Shown one piece after another: positions 17,409 to 26,600 of a DNA stretch of 64,000 nt; positions within the stretch are counted from its first letter, which is position 1, and each line of letters starts with the position of its first letter. The notes beneath the pieces were generated by a model, which saw nothing but the letters and a program-made list of their open reading frames with translations, had not been told where the DNA came from and made no database searches. Position numbers and translations under genes: made by a program. Where the stretch lies: contig NZ_JACIJS010000001.1 of assembly GCF_014199445.1 (NCBI RefSeq), forward strand, positions 538,100-602,099. Direction: 5' to 3'. Source of the DNA: Rubricella aquisinus (GTDB taxonomy: Bacteria > Pseudomonadota > Alphaproteobacteria > Rhodobacterales > Rhodobacteraceae).

Positions 17409-18419
17409 ATGCTGAATTTCACGATCCGACGATTGATGTTCGCGATCCCGACGCTTCTGGTAATCAGTTTCATCATTTTTGCCATTCTCGATCTGGCACC
17501 CGGTGATCCGACGGCCTCCCTCCCGATGACCGTGCCGCCCGAAGTGCGTGCACAGATCCGCTCGACCCTTGGCTTGGATGAGCCGTTCATCATCCGCTAT
17601 TTCCTGTGGCTCAAGCAGTTCATGATTACCGAGCCGTTGAACCTCATAGAGAGCAGTTTTGGCATCACCATCGGGGAGGGCGACCGGCTGCGGCTGACAA
17701 GCTGGGCCACCCGTTCGCCGGTGGTGGACCTGATCGCGGAGCGGATGCCGCAAACGCTCTGGGTCGTGGGGATGAGCCAGATCATCGCTGTGCTGATCGC
17801 GGTGCCGATTGGCGTGATCTCCGCCTATAAGCAGTATTCGTGGATCGACCAGCTTGGCACTCTGTTTTCCATGATCGGGTTTTCGGTGCCGACGTTTTTC
17901 ACCGGGCTTTTGTTCATCGTGATCTTTTCCGTCAATTTGGGCTGGTTCCCGTCGATCTATGACACCAATCATGTGGTTGAGGATTGGGACAGTTTCGTGT
18001 TCCAGATCAAACAGATGATCATGCCCACGATGGTGCTGGCTCTGTTCACGGCAGCCCAGATCAGCCGGTATATGCGCGCCTCCATGCTCGATAACCTGAA
18101 CCAGGATTATGTGCGTACTGCCCGTGCCAAGGGGCTCAAGGAGCAGACGGTTCTGCTGGTTCATGTGCTGCGCAATTCGATGATCCCGGTCGTGACCGTG
18201 ATCGCGCTGAACATCCCGACCATTTTCGGCGGTGCGATCATCACCGAGCAGATTTTCCGGGTGAACGGCATCGGGCAACTTCTGATCACCGGGATCGTGG
18301 GGGCGGATATTCCGCTGGTGCAGACGCTGACATTCATCTTTGCCGCGCTGATTGTGCTGTTCAACCTGATTGCCGATATCCTCTACGGCATGCTTGATCC
18401 GAGGATCCGCTATGAGTGA
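17409..18419 (+). CDS. Peptide ABC transporter permease (DppB type)
   Basis: A 336-residue inner-membrane permease with about six helices. The N-terminal FTIRRLMFAIPTLLVISFIIF helix and the cytoplasmic EAA loop DYVRTARAKGLKEQTVLLVHVLRN mark it as the DppB subunit. It overlaps the next permease by eight bases. Confidence 0.9.
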   Translation: MLNFTIRRLMFAIPTLLVISFIIFAILDLAPGDPTASLPMTVPPEVRAQIRSTLGLDEPFIIRYFLWLKQFMITEPLNLIESSFGITIGEGDRLRLTSWATRSPVVDLIAERMPQTLWVVGMSQIIAVLIAVPIGVISAYKQYSWIDQLGTLFSMIGFSVPTFFTGLLFIVIFSVNLGWFPSIYDTNHVVEDWDSFVFQIKQMIMPTMVLALFTAAQISRYMRASMLDNLNQDYVRTARAKGLKEQTVLLVHVLRNSMIPVVTVIALNIPTIFGGAIITEQIFRVNGIGQLLITGIVGADIPLVQTLTFIFAALIVLFNLIADILYGMLDPRIRYE

Positions 18420-19320
18420 CACCTCCCTTCAGGAAATGCCGAAAGCATCCTCGCTGTCGCGTGATGTGTGGAACCAGTTTCGCGTGCATCGCGGGGCGAT
18501 GGCGGGGCTGGTCATCTTTACCCTTATCGTGCTGGCGGTCATTTTCGGCCCGATGATCCACACGGTCGATCCGGGTTTCATGAATATCCGATTGCGCAAC
18601 GCGCCGCCCAGTTGGGCCAATCCGATGGGGACCGATAACCTTGGCCGCGATATCTTTGCGCAAGTGTTGCAGGGCGGGCGTGTCAGTCTTGCCGTGGGGA
18701 TCACGGCGATGCTTCTGGCGCTGTTTCTGGGGGCGCTGATCGGGGTGCTGGCGGGGTATTATAAGCGGCTTGATGGGCCGCTGATGCGGTTTACCGATCT
18801 GTTTCTAGCGTTGCCCCTATTGCCGCTGCTGCTGGTCATCATCATGCTGTTTCGCGACACGTTGCGGCAGGCTTTTGGGCCGGAGACGGGGATATTCTTT
18901 CTCATCGTGTTCATCATCGGCATCACGTCGTGGATGCAGACCGCGCGCATCGTGCGCGGTGATGTGTTGGCGCTGAAAGAGCGGGAATTCGTGCTCGCAG
19001 CCCGATCCATCGGCACGCCATCGCGGCGGATCATTCTGCGGCATATCCTGCCAAACGTGATCTCTCCGATCATGGTGTCCGCGACGCTGGGCGTGGCGAA
19101 TGCGATCATCACGGAAAGCGCGCTGAGTTTCCTTGGCCTCGGTTTTCCGCCCGATTTTCCGACATGGGGGCGGCTGTTGTTTGACGGCAAGGATTTCCTG
19201 ACGCTGACGCCAGAGCGGGTGTTCTGGCCGGGGCTTGCCATCTCACTGACGGTTTTGTCGGTGAACTATATCGGTGACGGGCTGCGCGATGCGCTCGATC
19301 CTCATATCCGCGGGCGGTGA
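18412..19320 (+). CDS. Peptide ABC transporter permease (DppC type)
   Basis: A 302-residue permease pairing with the DppB-like subunit. It has the DppC N-terminal extension (NQFRVHRGAMAGLVIF), the PMGTDNLGRDIFAQVLQGGRVSL segment, and the EAA loop EFVLAARSIGTPSRRIILRHILPN. The ATG at 18412 lies inside the end of the previous gene. Last gene of the transporter operon; a hairpin follows. Confidence 0.9.
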   Translation: MSDTSLQEMPKASSLSRDVWNQFRVHRGAMAGLVIFTLIVLAVIFGPMIHTVDPGFMNIRLRNAPPSWANPMGTDNLGRDIFAQVLQGGRVSLAVGITAMLLALFLGALIGVLAGYYKRLDGPLMRFTDLFLALPLLPLLLVIIMLFRDTLRQAFGPETGIFFLIVFIIGITSWMQTARIVRGDVLALKEREFVLAARSIGTPSRRIILRHILPNVISPIMVSATLGVANAIITESALSFLGLGFPPDFPTWGRLLFDGKDFLTLTPERVFWPGLAISLTVLSVNYIGDGLRDALDPHIRGR

Positions 19321-19329
19321 TCCGCTGTG

Positions 19330-19367
19330 GCCGGAGGCGCGCTTGACTGAGTGCGGAAGCCTCCGGC
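19330..19367. terminator. Intergenic hairpin between convergent genes
   Basis: GCCGGAGGC (19330-19338) pairs with GCCTCCGGC (19359-19367), followed by GGGGTATATTTGG. I recall this kind of sequence as frequent at gene ends in Rhodobacteraceae. It separates the transporter operon from the convergent carboxypeptidase. Confidence 0.45.
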
Positions 19368-19395
19368 GGGGTATATTTGGAGAAAGTGAATTGCC

Positions 19396-20886
19396 TTACA
19401 GGTCGTAAAGGTCGGTGAACTTTCGCTCCAGATACGCGACAAGGGGTGCTGAGCTTGGCGCATGGCCGACCGCCCGTTCGATGAGGTCACGCGGCATGTA
19501 ACGCCGGGAGGGATGGTGGATTTTCTCCTTCATCCATCCGACAAAATGGGACATGTTGCCCCCCGCCACCTGGCTATCGAGATCGGGGATGTCCTGCCGG
19601 AGCGTTGCGACCAGTTCACCCGCATAGATATTGCCCAAGGAATAGGTCGGGAAATAGCCGAACAAGCCATGCGCCCAATGCACATCTTGCAACACGCCGC
19701 GCCGCGCATCGGGGGGCGTGACGCCGAAATCGGCGGTGAAGCGGTCGTTCCATGCCGCCTCCAGATCAGCGACATCGAGATCGCCTGAGATCAGCGCGCG
19801 TTCCAGATCGAAGCGCATCATGACATGCAGGTTGTAATGCACCTCATCGGCCTCGGTGCGGATAAAGCCGGTCTCTACCGCGTTGAGTTGCAGGTAAAGC
19901 GCCTCCGGGTCAGCCGCGCCGAAATCGCCAAAGGCGTCGCGCATTTTCGGGAACAGATATTCGGCAAACGCGCGGCTGCGGCCGATCTGATTTTCGAAAC
20001 TGCGGGATTGGCTTTCATGGACGCCCATCCCGGCATCCTCCCCTGCGGGCTGGAACATCAGCGCCGGGTCAAGGTTTTGGGAATAGACCGCATGGCCAAC
20101 CTCATGGATCGTGGAATAGAGGCAGCCGAACGGCTCCTCCTCCGTCACGCGGGTGGTGATGCGCACATCGCCATTGTTGCCGGATGAGAACGGATGCACC
20201 GCAAAATCCAGCCGCCCCGCGGACCAGTCATAGCCGAAAGCGGTCGCCAACTCGCGGGACAGGGCGATCTGGGCCTCCTTGGCGAAGGGGCCTTTGAGCG
20301 GTGGCGCTTTGACCGGGCTGTCCGCGATGCGCGCGCGCAGATCCGCGAGGGCCGGGCGCAGATCGCCAAAGATGCGGGACAGCTCCCGCTCGCTCATGCC
20401 CGGCTCATAATCCTGTATCAGGGCGTCATACGCACTTTCATCCGCGTCGCGGAGCGCCTGACCAGCCTCCCGCTTTAGCGCGACCATCTGGCTGAGTGTT
20501 GGCGCATAGGCCGCGAAATCGGATCGCGCCCGCGCATCGGCCCAGATCCCTTGCGCATGGGCGGACAGCCGGGCGGTTTCCTCGGCCAAGCGGGCAGGAA
20601 TGCGGGTGGCGCGATGGTGGCGATGCTCGGCCTCCGTCACGTTTTTGGCCTGCACCGGATCAAGCGCGGCGCGGTCAATCACGGCGAGCCAATCGCCAAT
20701 CCTCGGATCGGTCAGCTTTTGGTGGCTGATCCCTTCGAGCACGCCAAGCTGTTCTGCCCGCTGGGTGACGCCCCGCTCCGGCATGGTGGTTTCCTGATCC
20801 CAGCCCAGCACCATCGCCGCCTGCCCGAGGGCCGCGATTTCACGGAAATGGGACATAAGGGCTGCATAAGCATCGGTGCTGGTCAT
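19396..20886 (-). CDS. Carboxypeptidase M32 (Taq type)
   Basis: A 496-residue zinc metallocarboxypeptidase that removes C-terminal residues from peptides in the cytoplasm. The catalytic HEVGH sits in STIHEVGHAVYSQ; the downstream ESQSR and the DVHWAHGLFGYFPTYSLGNIYAG segment are characteristic of M32. The ATG at 20886 is used; a GTG one codon earlier is possible. Sitting next to a peptide importer and an ArgE-like deacylase, it may digest imported peptides. Confidence 0.92.
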   Translation of the reverse strand: MTSTDAYAALMSHFREIAALGQAAMVLGWDQETTMPERGVTQRAEQLGVLEGISHQKLTDPRIGDWLAVIDRAALDPVQAKNVTEAEHRHHRATRIPARLAEETARLSAHAQGIWADARARSDFAAYAPTLSQMVALKREAGQALRDADESAYDALIQDYEPGMSERELSRIFGDLRPALADLRARIADSPVKAPPLKGPFAKEAQIALSRELATAFGYDWSAGRLDFAVHPFSSGNNGDVRITTRVTEEEPFGCLYSTIHEVGHAVYSQNLDPALMFQPAGEDAGMGVHESQSRSFENQIGRSRAFAEYLFPKMRDAFGDFGAADPEALYLQLNAVETGFIRTEADEVHYNLHVMMRFDLERALISGDLDVADLEAAWNDRFTADFGVTPPDARRGVLQDVHWAHGLFGYFPTYSLGNIYAGELVATLRQDIPDLDSQVAGGNMSHFVGWMKEKIHHPSRRYMPRDLIERAVGHAPSSAPLVAYLERKFTDLYDL

Positions 20887-20955
20887 CACGGCATCCTTTG
20901 GAAAACTCGGTCAGGGGCCAAGATGGGGCAGCAGGCGGGCGGCTGCAAGCGGCGG

Positions 20956-22164
20956 TTAGTCCTTGCGCTGTTCTTCGGCGGTGGGGGTCAGTCCGTAGCG
21001 CGCGGCGACGGCCCAGACATGCGGGGGGACCATGTTCTTGATCCGGGAGGGATGGGCGCGCCGCAGGTGCAGGATCGTCTCGATCGCTTTCATCTCCACC
21101 CGTGCGCGCGCAAACTCAAGGCCGCGTGGCCCTATGCGCGGCTGGAGGAAGGCAACAATGGGCCGAACCCAATCGGGCATCCGCCGCAGGGGTAGGCCAC
21201 CGGCGGCAGCCTCCGTATTGGCGAGGAAGCCTTTGACCGCGCCGTCCCGCTTGCCCTTATTGGTGAACGGCATCTCGGCAAGGTCAGCGCGGATCATATC
21301 AAGCAATTCCTGCCCGCGATCATTGCGCACGATCAGCCATTGATCGCCATCCCCGGCCATATAGCCCACGGTGATATCGGCAAGCCTGTTGGTGTAATCC
21401 ACGCAGGTCTTGCAGGTCATGGGAAAGAAATCGGCAGGCAGGTCCGAAATAGGCAGCTTCAGGAAAGGGATCGTCCGGGCCGGGCGGCCATCGTCAAAGC
21501 GCAGCTCAAGCTGGTAGTCGGCGCGAAACTCAAGGTAGCTCACCGTGTCTGGCCGCTCGTCCAGCAGATTGAGGAACGTGTGGAAATTGGCGGTCGTCGT
21601 GTTGTCGGAACAGGGCGTGCCGATGACATAGAGCCGCTCAAACCCCCATTCTGCCTCCAGCGCGCGGAGGGCGTAGACCTGACAGGGTATCCCGATCACG
21701 GCGAGCCGGGTGTGGCCCGCTGCGCGCGCGGGCTCCATCAGCGCCAGAAGGGGCGCGTATCCCATGCGCATGCCACGGCAGTTCGCAAGGTCAGCAGGGT
21801 CGGTCACGATGACGGGCTGCGGTTTCCATCGGTCGTCCGGGTCGGGTGCCATGGTCAGGATCGCATCCACCCGCCCGGAGCGGAGCAGCTCAGCCGCGAT
21901 ATGCGTGGTGATGCCGGTCCATTGCGCGCCGGGATGGGGTGTTTTCAGCCGGGCGCGGTGCATTGACTTATGCGGGCCAAAGAATGGGTGGTCTGCGGTC
22001 GGCGCGTCAGTGGGCTGACCATGCGTGGCGCGTTCAAGCGTGGGATAGTCGGGCTGGATGAATTGGCAGGCGCGGCCACATGCCTTGCCATCCCCGATAC
22101 GGGAAATGCCACAATCCGTGCAAAGGCCGGGGCGGGCTGCGCCGCTGATGTCAGGCGCGATCAT
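20956..22164 (-). CDS. FrhB-family Fe-S flavoprotein (BciB/HCAR-like)
   Basis: A 402-residue protein of the coenzyme F420 hydrogenase beta-subunit family, which includes ferredoxin-dependent chlorophyllide 8-vinyl reductase (BciB) and 7-hydroxymethyl chlorophyll a reductase. N-terminal cysteines (CTDCGIS, then CGRAC) and a central pair in MTCKTCVDYTNRLADITVGYM would hold iron-sulfur clusters; IGIPCQVYALRAL is another conserved element. No bacteriochlorophyll genes are nearby, so a photopigment role is not supported by context. It is alone, downstream of the yjb-like operon terminator. Confidence 0.72.
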   Translation of the reverse strand: MIAPDISGAARPGLCTDCGISRIGDGKACGRACQFIQPDYPTLERATHGQPTDAPTADHPFFGPHKSMHRARLKTPHPGAQWTGITTHIAAELLRSGRVDAILTMAPDPDDRWKPQPVIVTDPADLANCRGMRMGYAPLLALMEPARAAGHTRLAVIGIPCQVYALRALEAEWGFERLYVIGTPCSDNTTTANFHTFLNLLDERPDTVSYLEFRADYQLELRFDDGRPARTIPFLKLPISDLPADFFPMTCKTCVDYTNRLADITVGYMAGDGDQWLIVRNDRGQELLDMIRADLAEMPFTNKGKRDGAVKGFLANTEAAAGGLPLRRMPDWVRPIVAFLQPRIGPRGLEFARARVEMKAIETILHLRRAHPSRIKNMVPPHVWAVAARYGLTPTAEEQRKD

Positions 22165-22186
22165 TCTTGCGGACCTTCCAAAAATA

Positions 22187-22214
22187 AAAAAGGCGCACCG
22201 AAGCGCGCCTTTTT
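22187..22214 (-). terminator. Rho-independent terminator of yjb-like operon
   Basis: AAAAAGGCGC (22187-22196) pairs with GCGCCTTTTT (22205-22214). Read leftward this gives a GC-rich stem followed by a T-run, immediately after the yjbE-like stop. Confidence 0.8.
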
Positions 22215-22233
22215 CAGAATATTGAACCCAACC

Positions 22234-22650
22234 TTAGTTGGTGGTGGTGGCGGCAGAGTTCTCTGCTTCCTGAGCAACCACTTGGGTCACAACAACGGAG
22301 GCAGCGGCGACGATACCGGGAACACCGATTGCACCAGCAAGGCCACCAAGTCCTGCACCAAGTCCTGCACCAATGCCTGCGCCTGCGCCGGCTGCCGCGC
22401 CTGCACCAGCTGCCGCACCTGCACCTGCGGCGCCTGCACCTGCACCAGCGCCTGCACCAGCCGCGCCGGCACCAGCACCGCCGCCCGCGCCTACACCAGC
22501 CGCTGGAGCAGGTGCCTGCATAAACAGGATGCTGTTCATGTCGAGCGCTGCGGTATCAATGAACTGATCCGGTGCGACAAAATCGTCTGCCGCGAATGCG
22601 GAGCCAGCGGTAAGAGCTGCTGCTGCAGCAATCGTGATAAAACGAGTCAT
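22234..22650 (-). CDS. yjbE: YjbE-like exported Ala/Gly-rich protein
   Basis: A 138-residue exported protein. The signal peptide MTRFITIAAAAALTAGSAFA is followed by a short conserved-looking segment (DDFVAPDQFIDTAALDMNSILFM) and then a long low-complexity run of Ala, Gly and Pro dipeptides, ending in a hydrophobic segment. This matches the small repetitive first gene of yjb/gfc exopolysaccharide operons in position and character. GGAG lies ten bases before the ATG. The repeat-rich DNA makes it prone to slippage length changes. Its biochemical role is not known. Confidence 0.6.
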   Translation of the reverse strand: MTRFITIAAAAALTAGSAFAADDFVAPDQFIDTAALDMNSILFMQAPAPAAGVGAGGGAGAGAAGAGAGAGAGAAGAGAAAGAGAAAGAGAGIGAGLGAGLGGLAGAIGVPGIVAAASVVVTQVVAQEAENSAATTTN

Positions 22651-22787
22651 GTTTGGTTACTCCATATAACGTTAAGTCAGAAGATAGAGACCGCGATTAT
22701 CCCTGTCAACGCGCCAGTGATCCGGTGAAAGCCCTTTTTTTGCAGGGATTGTCATCATATTGCCAAAAAAAGGTGCTGCGTCAGGCC

Positions 22788-23453
22788 CTACTGCTCGGCG
22801 TCCCGTGATAGTATTTGTATGGAGAGTGATCCTATTTGTGGAGAAATCCATTGTCTGGATTGCCAGATGAAGCCATCGCTGCGGTCGATCCAGTATAGAT
22901 TCGTGATGGAAACGGTCTCATCCGCACAAATTTCGGTGAATCGGATCGTGTCGCGGGGTGTGCCTAGAATACTGATGCCCGCATCACCGATTTTTTCCAA
23001 CCCACAGACCAGCGCGGCCTCAGAAATCTTATTTTCACTGTCGAGATAAGAATAAACGCGTGAATAAGAGCCGCCATCACTTTCAGGCGTAAGGGTGGCG
23101 ATTGCAGCCGATACATCCGCTACGAGAATATCGGCCCCGAATCCGCGTGTGCCGATGATTTGACCGTCTCGCGTGGTCAGGCTGAACCCATCGGCGGACG
23201 CCCAGGTTTTCACGCCATTGGGCGCATCTTCGACGGGAAGGGTGGCAAGGGCACCCGATTCGTCCGCGCGCACCAGCATCAGATCATAGTCAATCGCCGC
23301 GATATCCGCCGGGGAGATGTTGAGCCGCATCGGCTCTGGCTCTGGCCCCCACATGTTCTGAAGGGCCGAGGTGAACACCGATTGCGTGATCTCAAAGCTG
23401 GAGCTGAGCGCCGTGTCCGTTCCACAGGCGCTGAGGCTCGCCACCGCCAGAAG
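22788..23453. repeat. Long dispersed repeat, copy A (yjbF)
   Basis: Aligns without gaps to 63335-64000. By hand I count about 33 mismatches in 666 bases (about 95% identity), with none in the last 100 or so bases and a cluster near the gene 3' end. The true repeat may extend to the right of the compared part. Confidence 0.85.
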
Positions 23454-23477
23454 CGGAAGAAGGGGTTTTATGCTCAT
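22788..23477 (-). CDS. yjbF: YjbF/GfcB-like outer-membrane lipoprotein
   Basis: A 229-residue lipoprotein; the signal ends in a lipobox (ASLSAC, Cys at about residue 18). The remainder resembles YjbF/GfcB, the lipoprotein of group 4 capsule and Yjb exopolysaccharide operons. The ATG at 23477 overlaps the yjbH stop as ATGA. A second copy, about 95% identical in DNA, begins beyond the right end of the window and ends at 63335; six residues differ across the shared part. Likely part of a periplasm/outer-membrane polysaccharide export or modification assembly. Confidence 0.78.
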   Translation of the reverse strand: MSIKPLLPLLAVASLSACGTDTALSSSFEITQSVFTSALQNMWGPEPEPMRLNISPADIAAIDYDLMLVRADESGALATLPVEDAPNGVKTWASADGFSLTTRDGQIIGTRGFGADILVADVSAAIATLTPESDGGSYSRVYSYLDSENKISEAALVCGLEKIGDAGISILGTPRDTIRFTEICADETVSITNLYWIDRSDGFIWQSRQWISPQIGSLSIQILSRDAEQ

Positions 23478-25663
23478 CGCCAGAACCTCCCCCATGTGTC
23501 AGATATGGGATCCGTCTGATAATCCTTGACCATGTCGTAGAGCCGGTTGTTCACGCTCAGGCGGGCACCGCCATCGCGGGTCAACGGGCGCAGGTCGAAA
23601 TTGGCTTCGGTCCGGGTTGACCGGCCCGCCATCCAGCCAAGCGGCACGCGGAAGGTCAGGCCCTTGTCAAACGAGCCTTCGCCAAAATCGGCAAACGGCA
23701 CATCCGTGAGCGTGAAGAAGGCCCCCACTTCCCAGCCGTTTCGGAAGGTCCGCTTCAGGGCAAAGGTCGCGCCAACATCCCCGGCAAGGTATTGCCCGGC
23801 ATCCACCTGCCCCTCAAACCCATTGCCAAAATCGTAATAGGCCGAGGCGTGGCCGGTCACGACATCATAGCTCTGAAAGCCGAACATTCCGTCGAAATCC
23901 CGCTGCTGGACATAGTTCAGCTCAAATCCCAGCGCGAGCGGGTTGTCGGGCTGTTTCCACAGCACCTCCCCCGACACACCGCCATACATCCGCTCAAGAT
24001 AGCCCACGGTGGCGCGCGTGTAGATATCGGTGAAGGGCCGATCAAACTTGTCGAGCGTCAGGCGCAAAATCGCGGGATCGCCCTGGTTCTGGTATTGGGC
24101 GAAATCGCTGCGGACGGCAGGAAGGGCGGATGTGGTCGTCCGTGTCACCGTGCCCAGATTGCCCGCAATCGACTTGATGGCCGCGCCAGACAGGATCAGC
24201 CCGTCAGAGACCTCCACACTGCCGGCAAGGCGCGCGGATAGGCCCGCGCGAAACGGCGTGTCGGGATCAAACAGGCTGGCCGAGAAGGACGGCGACAATG
24301 ACCATTCGGTGAGCGGATAAATCTCCGTCTCATTCGGGGCTTCGTCCGCGAAACTGAGCGGGCTGCCAAACATCGTGTTTGCCAACAGGCGCTCTGTCCC
24401 GTCGGGATCATATTCCAGCGTTTCGATATCGCTGCGGTCCATCGCGGCGGCAATGGTCGGCATCCCCTTGATGACCGGGACGATCACGAACCGCTCCACA
24501 CTCGGCGGCAGAACATCGGCAAGGATACGGGCCGCGCGCCCGATCGCCTGGGATTCGATGTCGTATTTTTCGTTGCGGAAATAGAGGACCGCGCGATCCT
24601 CCACCAGCGACAGGGATTCAAAGACCTGCTCGTCTGCCTCAAGGCGCCGCTTCACGTCCTCCTTGATCTGCGCGATCTCGTCAGGCGAGGCCATCCAGCG
24701 CGAGGTCCAGGAGGCGGGCGTCGCCTCCGGGTCCGCGCGTTGCGTGACCGGGGCAGGTGCGGGATCGATGCTCCCCCCTTGGAACGAGCGCAGCGGATTG
24801 AGCGCGAAGGACGCCTGAAGGCTCACCGCATCTCCGTGCAGATAGCTCGCGGCAAGACTGATCTCGTCGTCGATCCGGTAATGCGCACCAAGGTTGATCG
24901 GATGCCGCCGGTTAAAGCTGTTTCGGATCGCGGCCATGCGCGGATAGGCGTCCGAGGAATATTCGGCCTTGAGCGTCAGCTTGTCATTCACCGCATAGGA
25001 CAGCCCGCCAAACGCGGCCGCTGGCCCCCGGAACCATTGATTGAAGTTCGCAGTCCCGCCCCTGTTGGTGATAGAGCGCCCGGGGCGGGTATTGAACCGA
25101 TCAGAAATGACGCTGAACGGATTGGTAAAGCTCTGATACGAGCCAAGCCGGCCCCAGCCAATACCACCCGAAATCGCCAGCCGCGGCCCGACCTGCTGTG
25201 TGGCCACGATATATTCGCTGGAATAAAGCCCGGTCCCGATGAAATCCCGCAGGCCGATGGCAACGTCCGGCAAATAGCGCGAATTGTCGATGATCTGATA
25301 GGCGATGTCGAAGCTGCGGTCATAGTTAGTGCTACCAGCTGTAGCAGTCGGATTCTGGTAATTCTCGATTATGGTATAGCGGAAACTGCCCGACAGGCGC
25401 GGCGTGATCTGAAAGGTCAGGGTTGAGCGCGTCTCGCCCGCGAAGTTGGAAAATGTCGTGGTTAGTTCCCCATCGGGCTGTGTCTGTGCCGTTGGCATGT
25501 CAATCAGACCGGTCGTGCCATAGGTGCCAAGCGTCGGCAGGAACGGTTGCTCTGCCGCCAGTGCGGCACTGGAACAGCTCGCCGTCAGCAGCGCCACAAC
25601 CGCAGCGCGCCGGACCAAATGCCACAACTGGGCTTTTCCAACCGGGTCAGGATGCGGTGCCAT
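23474..25663 (-). CDS. yjbH: YjbH-like outer-membrane exopolysaccharide protein
   Basis: A 729-residue exported protein rich in alternating beta-strands, matching the YjbH family that acts with YjbEFG in exopolysaccharide secretion. After the signal peptide (RRAAVVALLTASCSSAALAA) comes the diagnostic LPTLGTYGTTGLIDMPTAQT segment; the remainder alternates strand-like stretches with a more helical, charged insert around residues 330-430. The start at 25663 is chosen because AGGGGA lies six bases upstream; an ATG at 25714 overlapping the upstream stop is an alternative. Probably an outer-membrane beta-barrel. Confidence 0.82.
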   Translation of the reverse strand: MAPHPDPVGKAQLWHLVRRAAVVALLTASCSSAALAAEQPFLPTLGTYGTTGLIDMPTAQTQPDGELTTTFSNFAGETRSTLTFQITPRLSGSFRYTIIENYQNPTATAGSTNYDRSFDIAYQIIDNSRYLPDVAIGLRDFIGTGLYSSEYIVATQQVGPRLAISGGIGWGRLGSYQSFTNPFSVISDRFNTRPGRSITNRGGTANFNQWFRGPAAAFGGLSYAVNDKLTLKAEYSSDAYPRMAAIRNSFNRRHPINLGAHYRIDDEISLAASYLHGDAVSLQASFALNPLRSFQGGSIDPAPAPVTQRADPEATPASWTSRWMASPDEIAQIKEDVKRRLEADEQVFESLSLVEDRAVLYFRNEKYDIESQAIGRAARILADVLPPSVERFVIVPVIKGMPTIAAAMDRSDIETLEYDPDGTERLLANTMFGSPLSFADEAPNETEIYPLTEWSLSPSFSASLFDPDTPFRAGLSARLAGSVEVSDGLILSGAAIKSIAGNLGTVTRTTTSALPAVRSDFAQYQNQGDPAILRLTLDKFDRPFTDIYTRATVGYLERMYGGVSGEVLWKQPDNPLALGFELNYVQQRDFDGMFGFQSYDVVTGHASAYYDFGNGFEGQVDAGQYLAGDVGATFALKRTFRNGWEVGAFFTLTDVPFADFGEGSFDKGLTFRVPLGWMAGRSTRTEANFDLRPLTRDGGARLSVNNRLYDMVKDYQTDPISDTWGRFWR

Positions 25664-25710
25664 GTGTCCCCTAATGCGTGGTCTGCGGCCACCATATGAG
25701 AGCAGGCCAG

Positions 25711-26178
25711 TCATTGCTTAAAACCGCAATACCCCAATGCCAACACCCCCGCAACGATCGCCTGACGGGCACTCGCGTCAAGCCCGACAGAGCGCCTTCG
25801 CCTCAGCGAGGGTGCTTGCCATTTGGGGGGCGCCATGTGGGCCGTGTTGACCGCATAGCCTTCATAGTGGGAGCGTCCGGCGGTGGTGGGCAGACCGGCC
25901 CAGATCGGTGCTGCGGGCGCGAAGTCGAGCCGGAGGGAAGGGGCAGGTGCTGCGCTGGTTTGGTCGCGATCTGCACCCTCCTGCGGCGCTGTTTCTCCCC
26001 ACTGGAAAGACTGCAATCCGAAGTCGGAGGCGGACACAAATTCCGGTGCGGTAAGCGGGGTCAGGGATGTGATCCGCTCCACCGAACTCCCCTGTCCGAG
26101 AGCCGGAGCGGGGATGCCGAGAACCCCGGTCAGGAGCGCTACAGAGAGGGGCCGGAGCGTGCGTTGAGCGATGGTCAT
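25711..26178 (-). CDS. Exported hypothetical protein, first gene of yjb-like operon
   Basis: A 155-residue protein with a signal peptide (MTIAQRTLRPLSVALLTGVLGIPAPALG) and no family I recognise. The mature part is Pro/Ala/Ser-rich, with a basic stretch (SLRRRRSVGLD) followed by a short hydrophobic C terminus (AIVAGVLALGYCGF). It occupies the slot that yjbG/gfcC might hold but shows no resemblance to them. Its stop lies 48 bases before the preferred yjbH start. Probably a periplasmic accessory of the same secretion system. Confidence 0.55.
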   Translation of the reverse strand: MTIAQRTLRPLSVALLTGVLGIPAPALGQGSSVERITSLTPLTAPEFVSASDFGLQSFQWGETAPQEGADRDQTSAAPAPSLRLDFAPAAPIWAGLPTTAGRSHYEGYAVNTAHMAPPKWQAPSLRRRRSVGLDASARQAIVAGVLALGYCGFKQ

Positions 26179-26380
26179 GTCCCAAGGGTGCCGGATAAAA
26201 GGAGGGCCGTCCAGAGTCCTCAGATGGCTTTTGCAGCGGATGAGGAAACTGCGTGGACGCCGTCGCAAAAGCGCCTGCCTCCACCCGCTGTGCCAGCGGT
26301 GATTTTGACGATGCTGCCGCAAATGACGGGAAGCGTCTTTGTGCCTCTGCGCGCCCCAAAGAAGTCTGATATTGTATGTC

Positions 26381-26397
26381 CCGGACCTCTGGTCCGG
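26381..26397. repeat. 17-bp inverted repeat
   Basis: CCGGACC-TCT-GGTCCGG, a perfect seven-base inverted repeat around three bases, about 200 bases upstream of the yjb-like operon. It shares the GGTCC core with the direct repeats at 26531-26563, so the same protein could read both. Confidence 0.4.
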
Positions 26398-26530
26398 TCT
26401 AAGGGGTGACACCAACGCGGCAAGCCGCAATCAATGCTAAAGCATTGATTATAAACAGATTATATAGATATTTGCACAAAATTTGGTGGTACAGGAAATT
26501 TTCCTCATAATATCAGTATGTTAAAAGGCG

Positions 26531-26563
26531 TGGTCCACGCTTGGTCCACACTCGGTCCACGCT
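26531..26563. repeat. Three tandem 11-bp repeats (TGGTCCACGCT)
   Basis: TGGTCCACGCT (26531-26541), TGGTCCACACT (26542-26552) and CGGTCCACGCT (26553-26563) follow one another without gaps. Period 11 puts the copies on nearly the same DNA face, as in iterons or cooperative operators. Confidence 0.65.
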
Positions 26564-26574
26564 TAACTTGGTAA

Positions 26575-26600
26575 AAAGGCCGCTCTTGAGAGCGGCCTTT
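26575..26600 (-). terminator. Rho-independent terminator of ssb-like gene
   Basis: AAAGGCCGCTC (26575-26585), TTGA loop, GAGCGGCCTTT (26590-26600), with an A-run to the left that becomes a T-run in the leftward transcript. It ends seven bases before the ssb-like stop codon. Confidence 0.85.

Noticed and set aside
15444..18422. A 992-codon minus-strand open frame across the peptide transporter
   Set aside because: Same reason: it is opposite to genes with intact ABC and binding-protein motifs and has no recognisable domain.
20956..22164. A bacteriochlorophyll 8-vinyl reductase gene (bciB) marking a photosynthesis cluster
   Set aside because: No bch, crt or puf genes are in the window; only family membership is supported.
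22218..22227. AATATTGAAC as a second MarR operator near yjbE
   Set aside because: Only half of the palindrome is present and it lies after the yjbE stop next to a terminator, not at a promoter.
22300..22520. Short repeats of GC-rich units resembling a CRISPR or minisatellite
   Set aside because: They encode the Ala/Gly/Pro tract of the YjbE-like protein; repeat length is irregular and no spacers exist.
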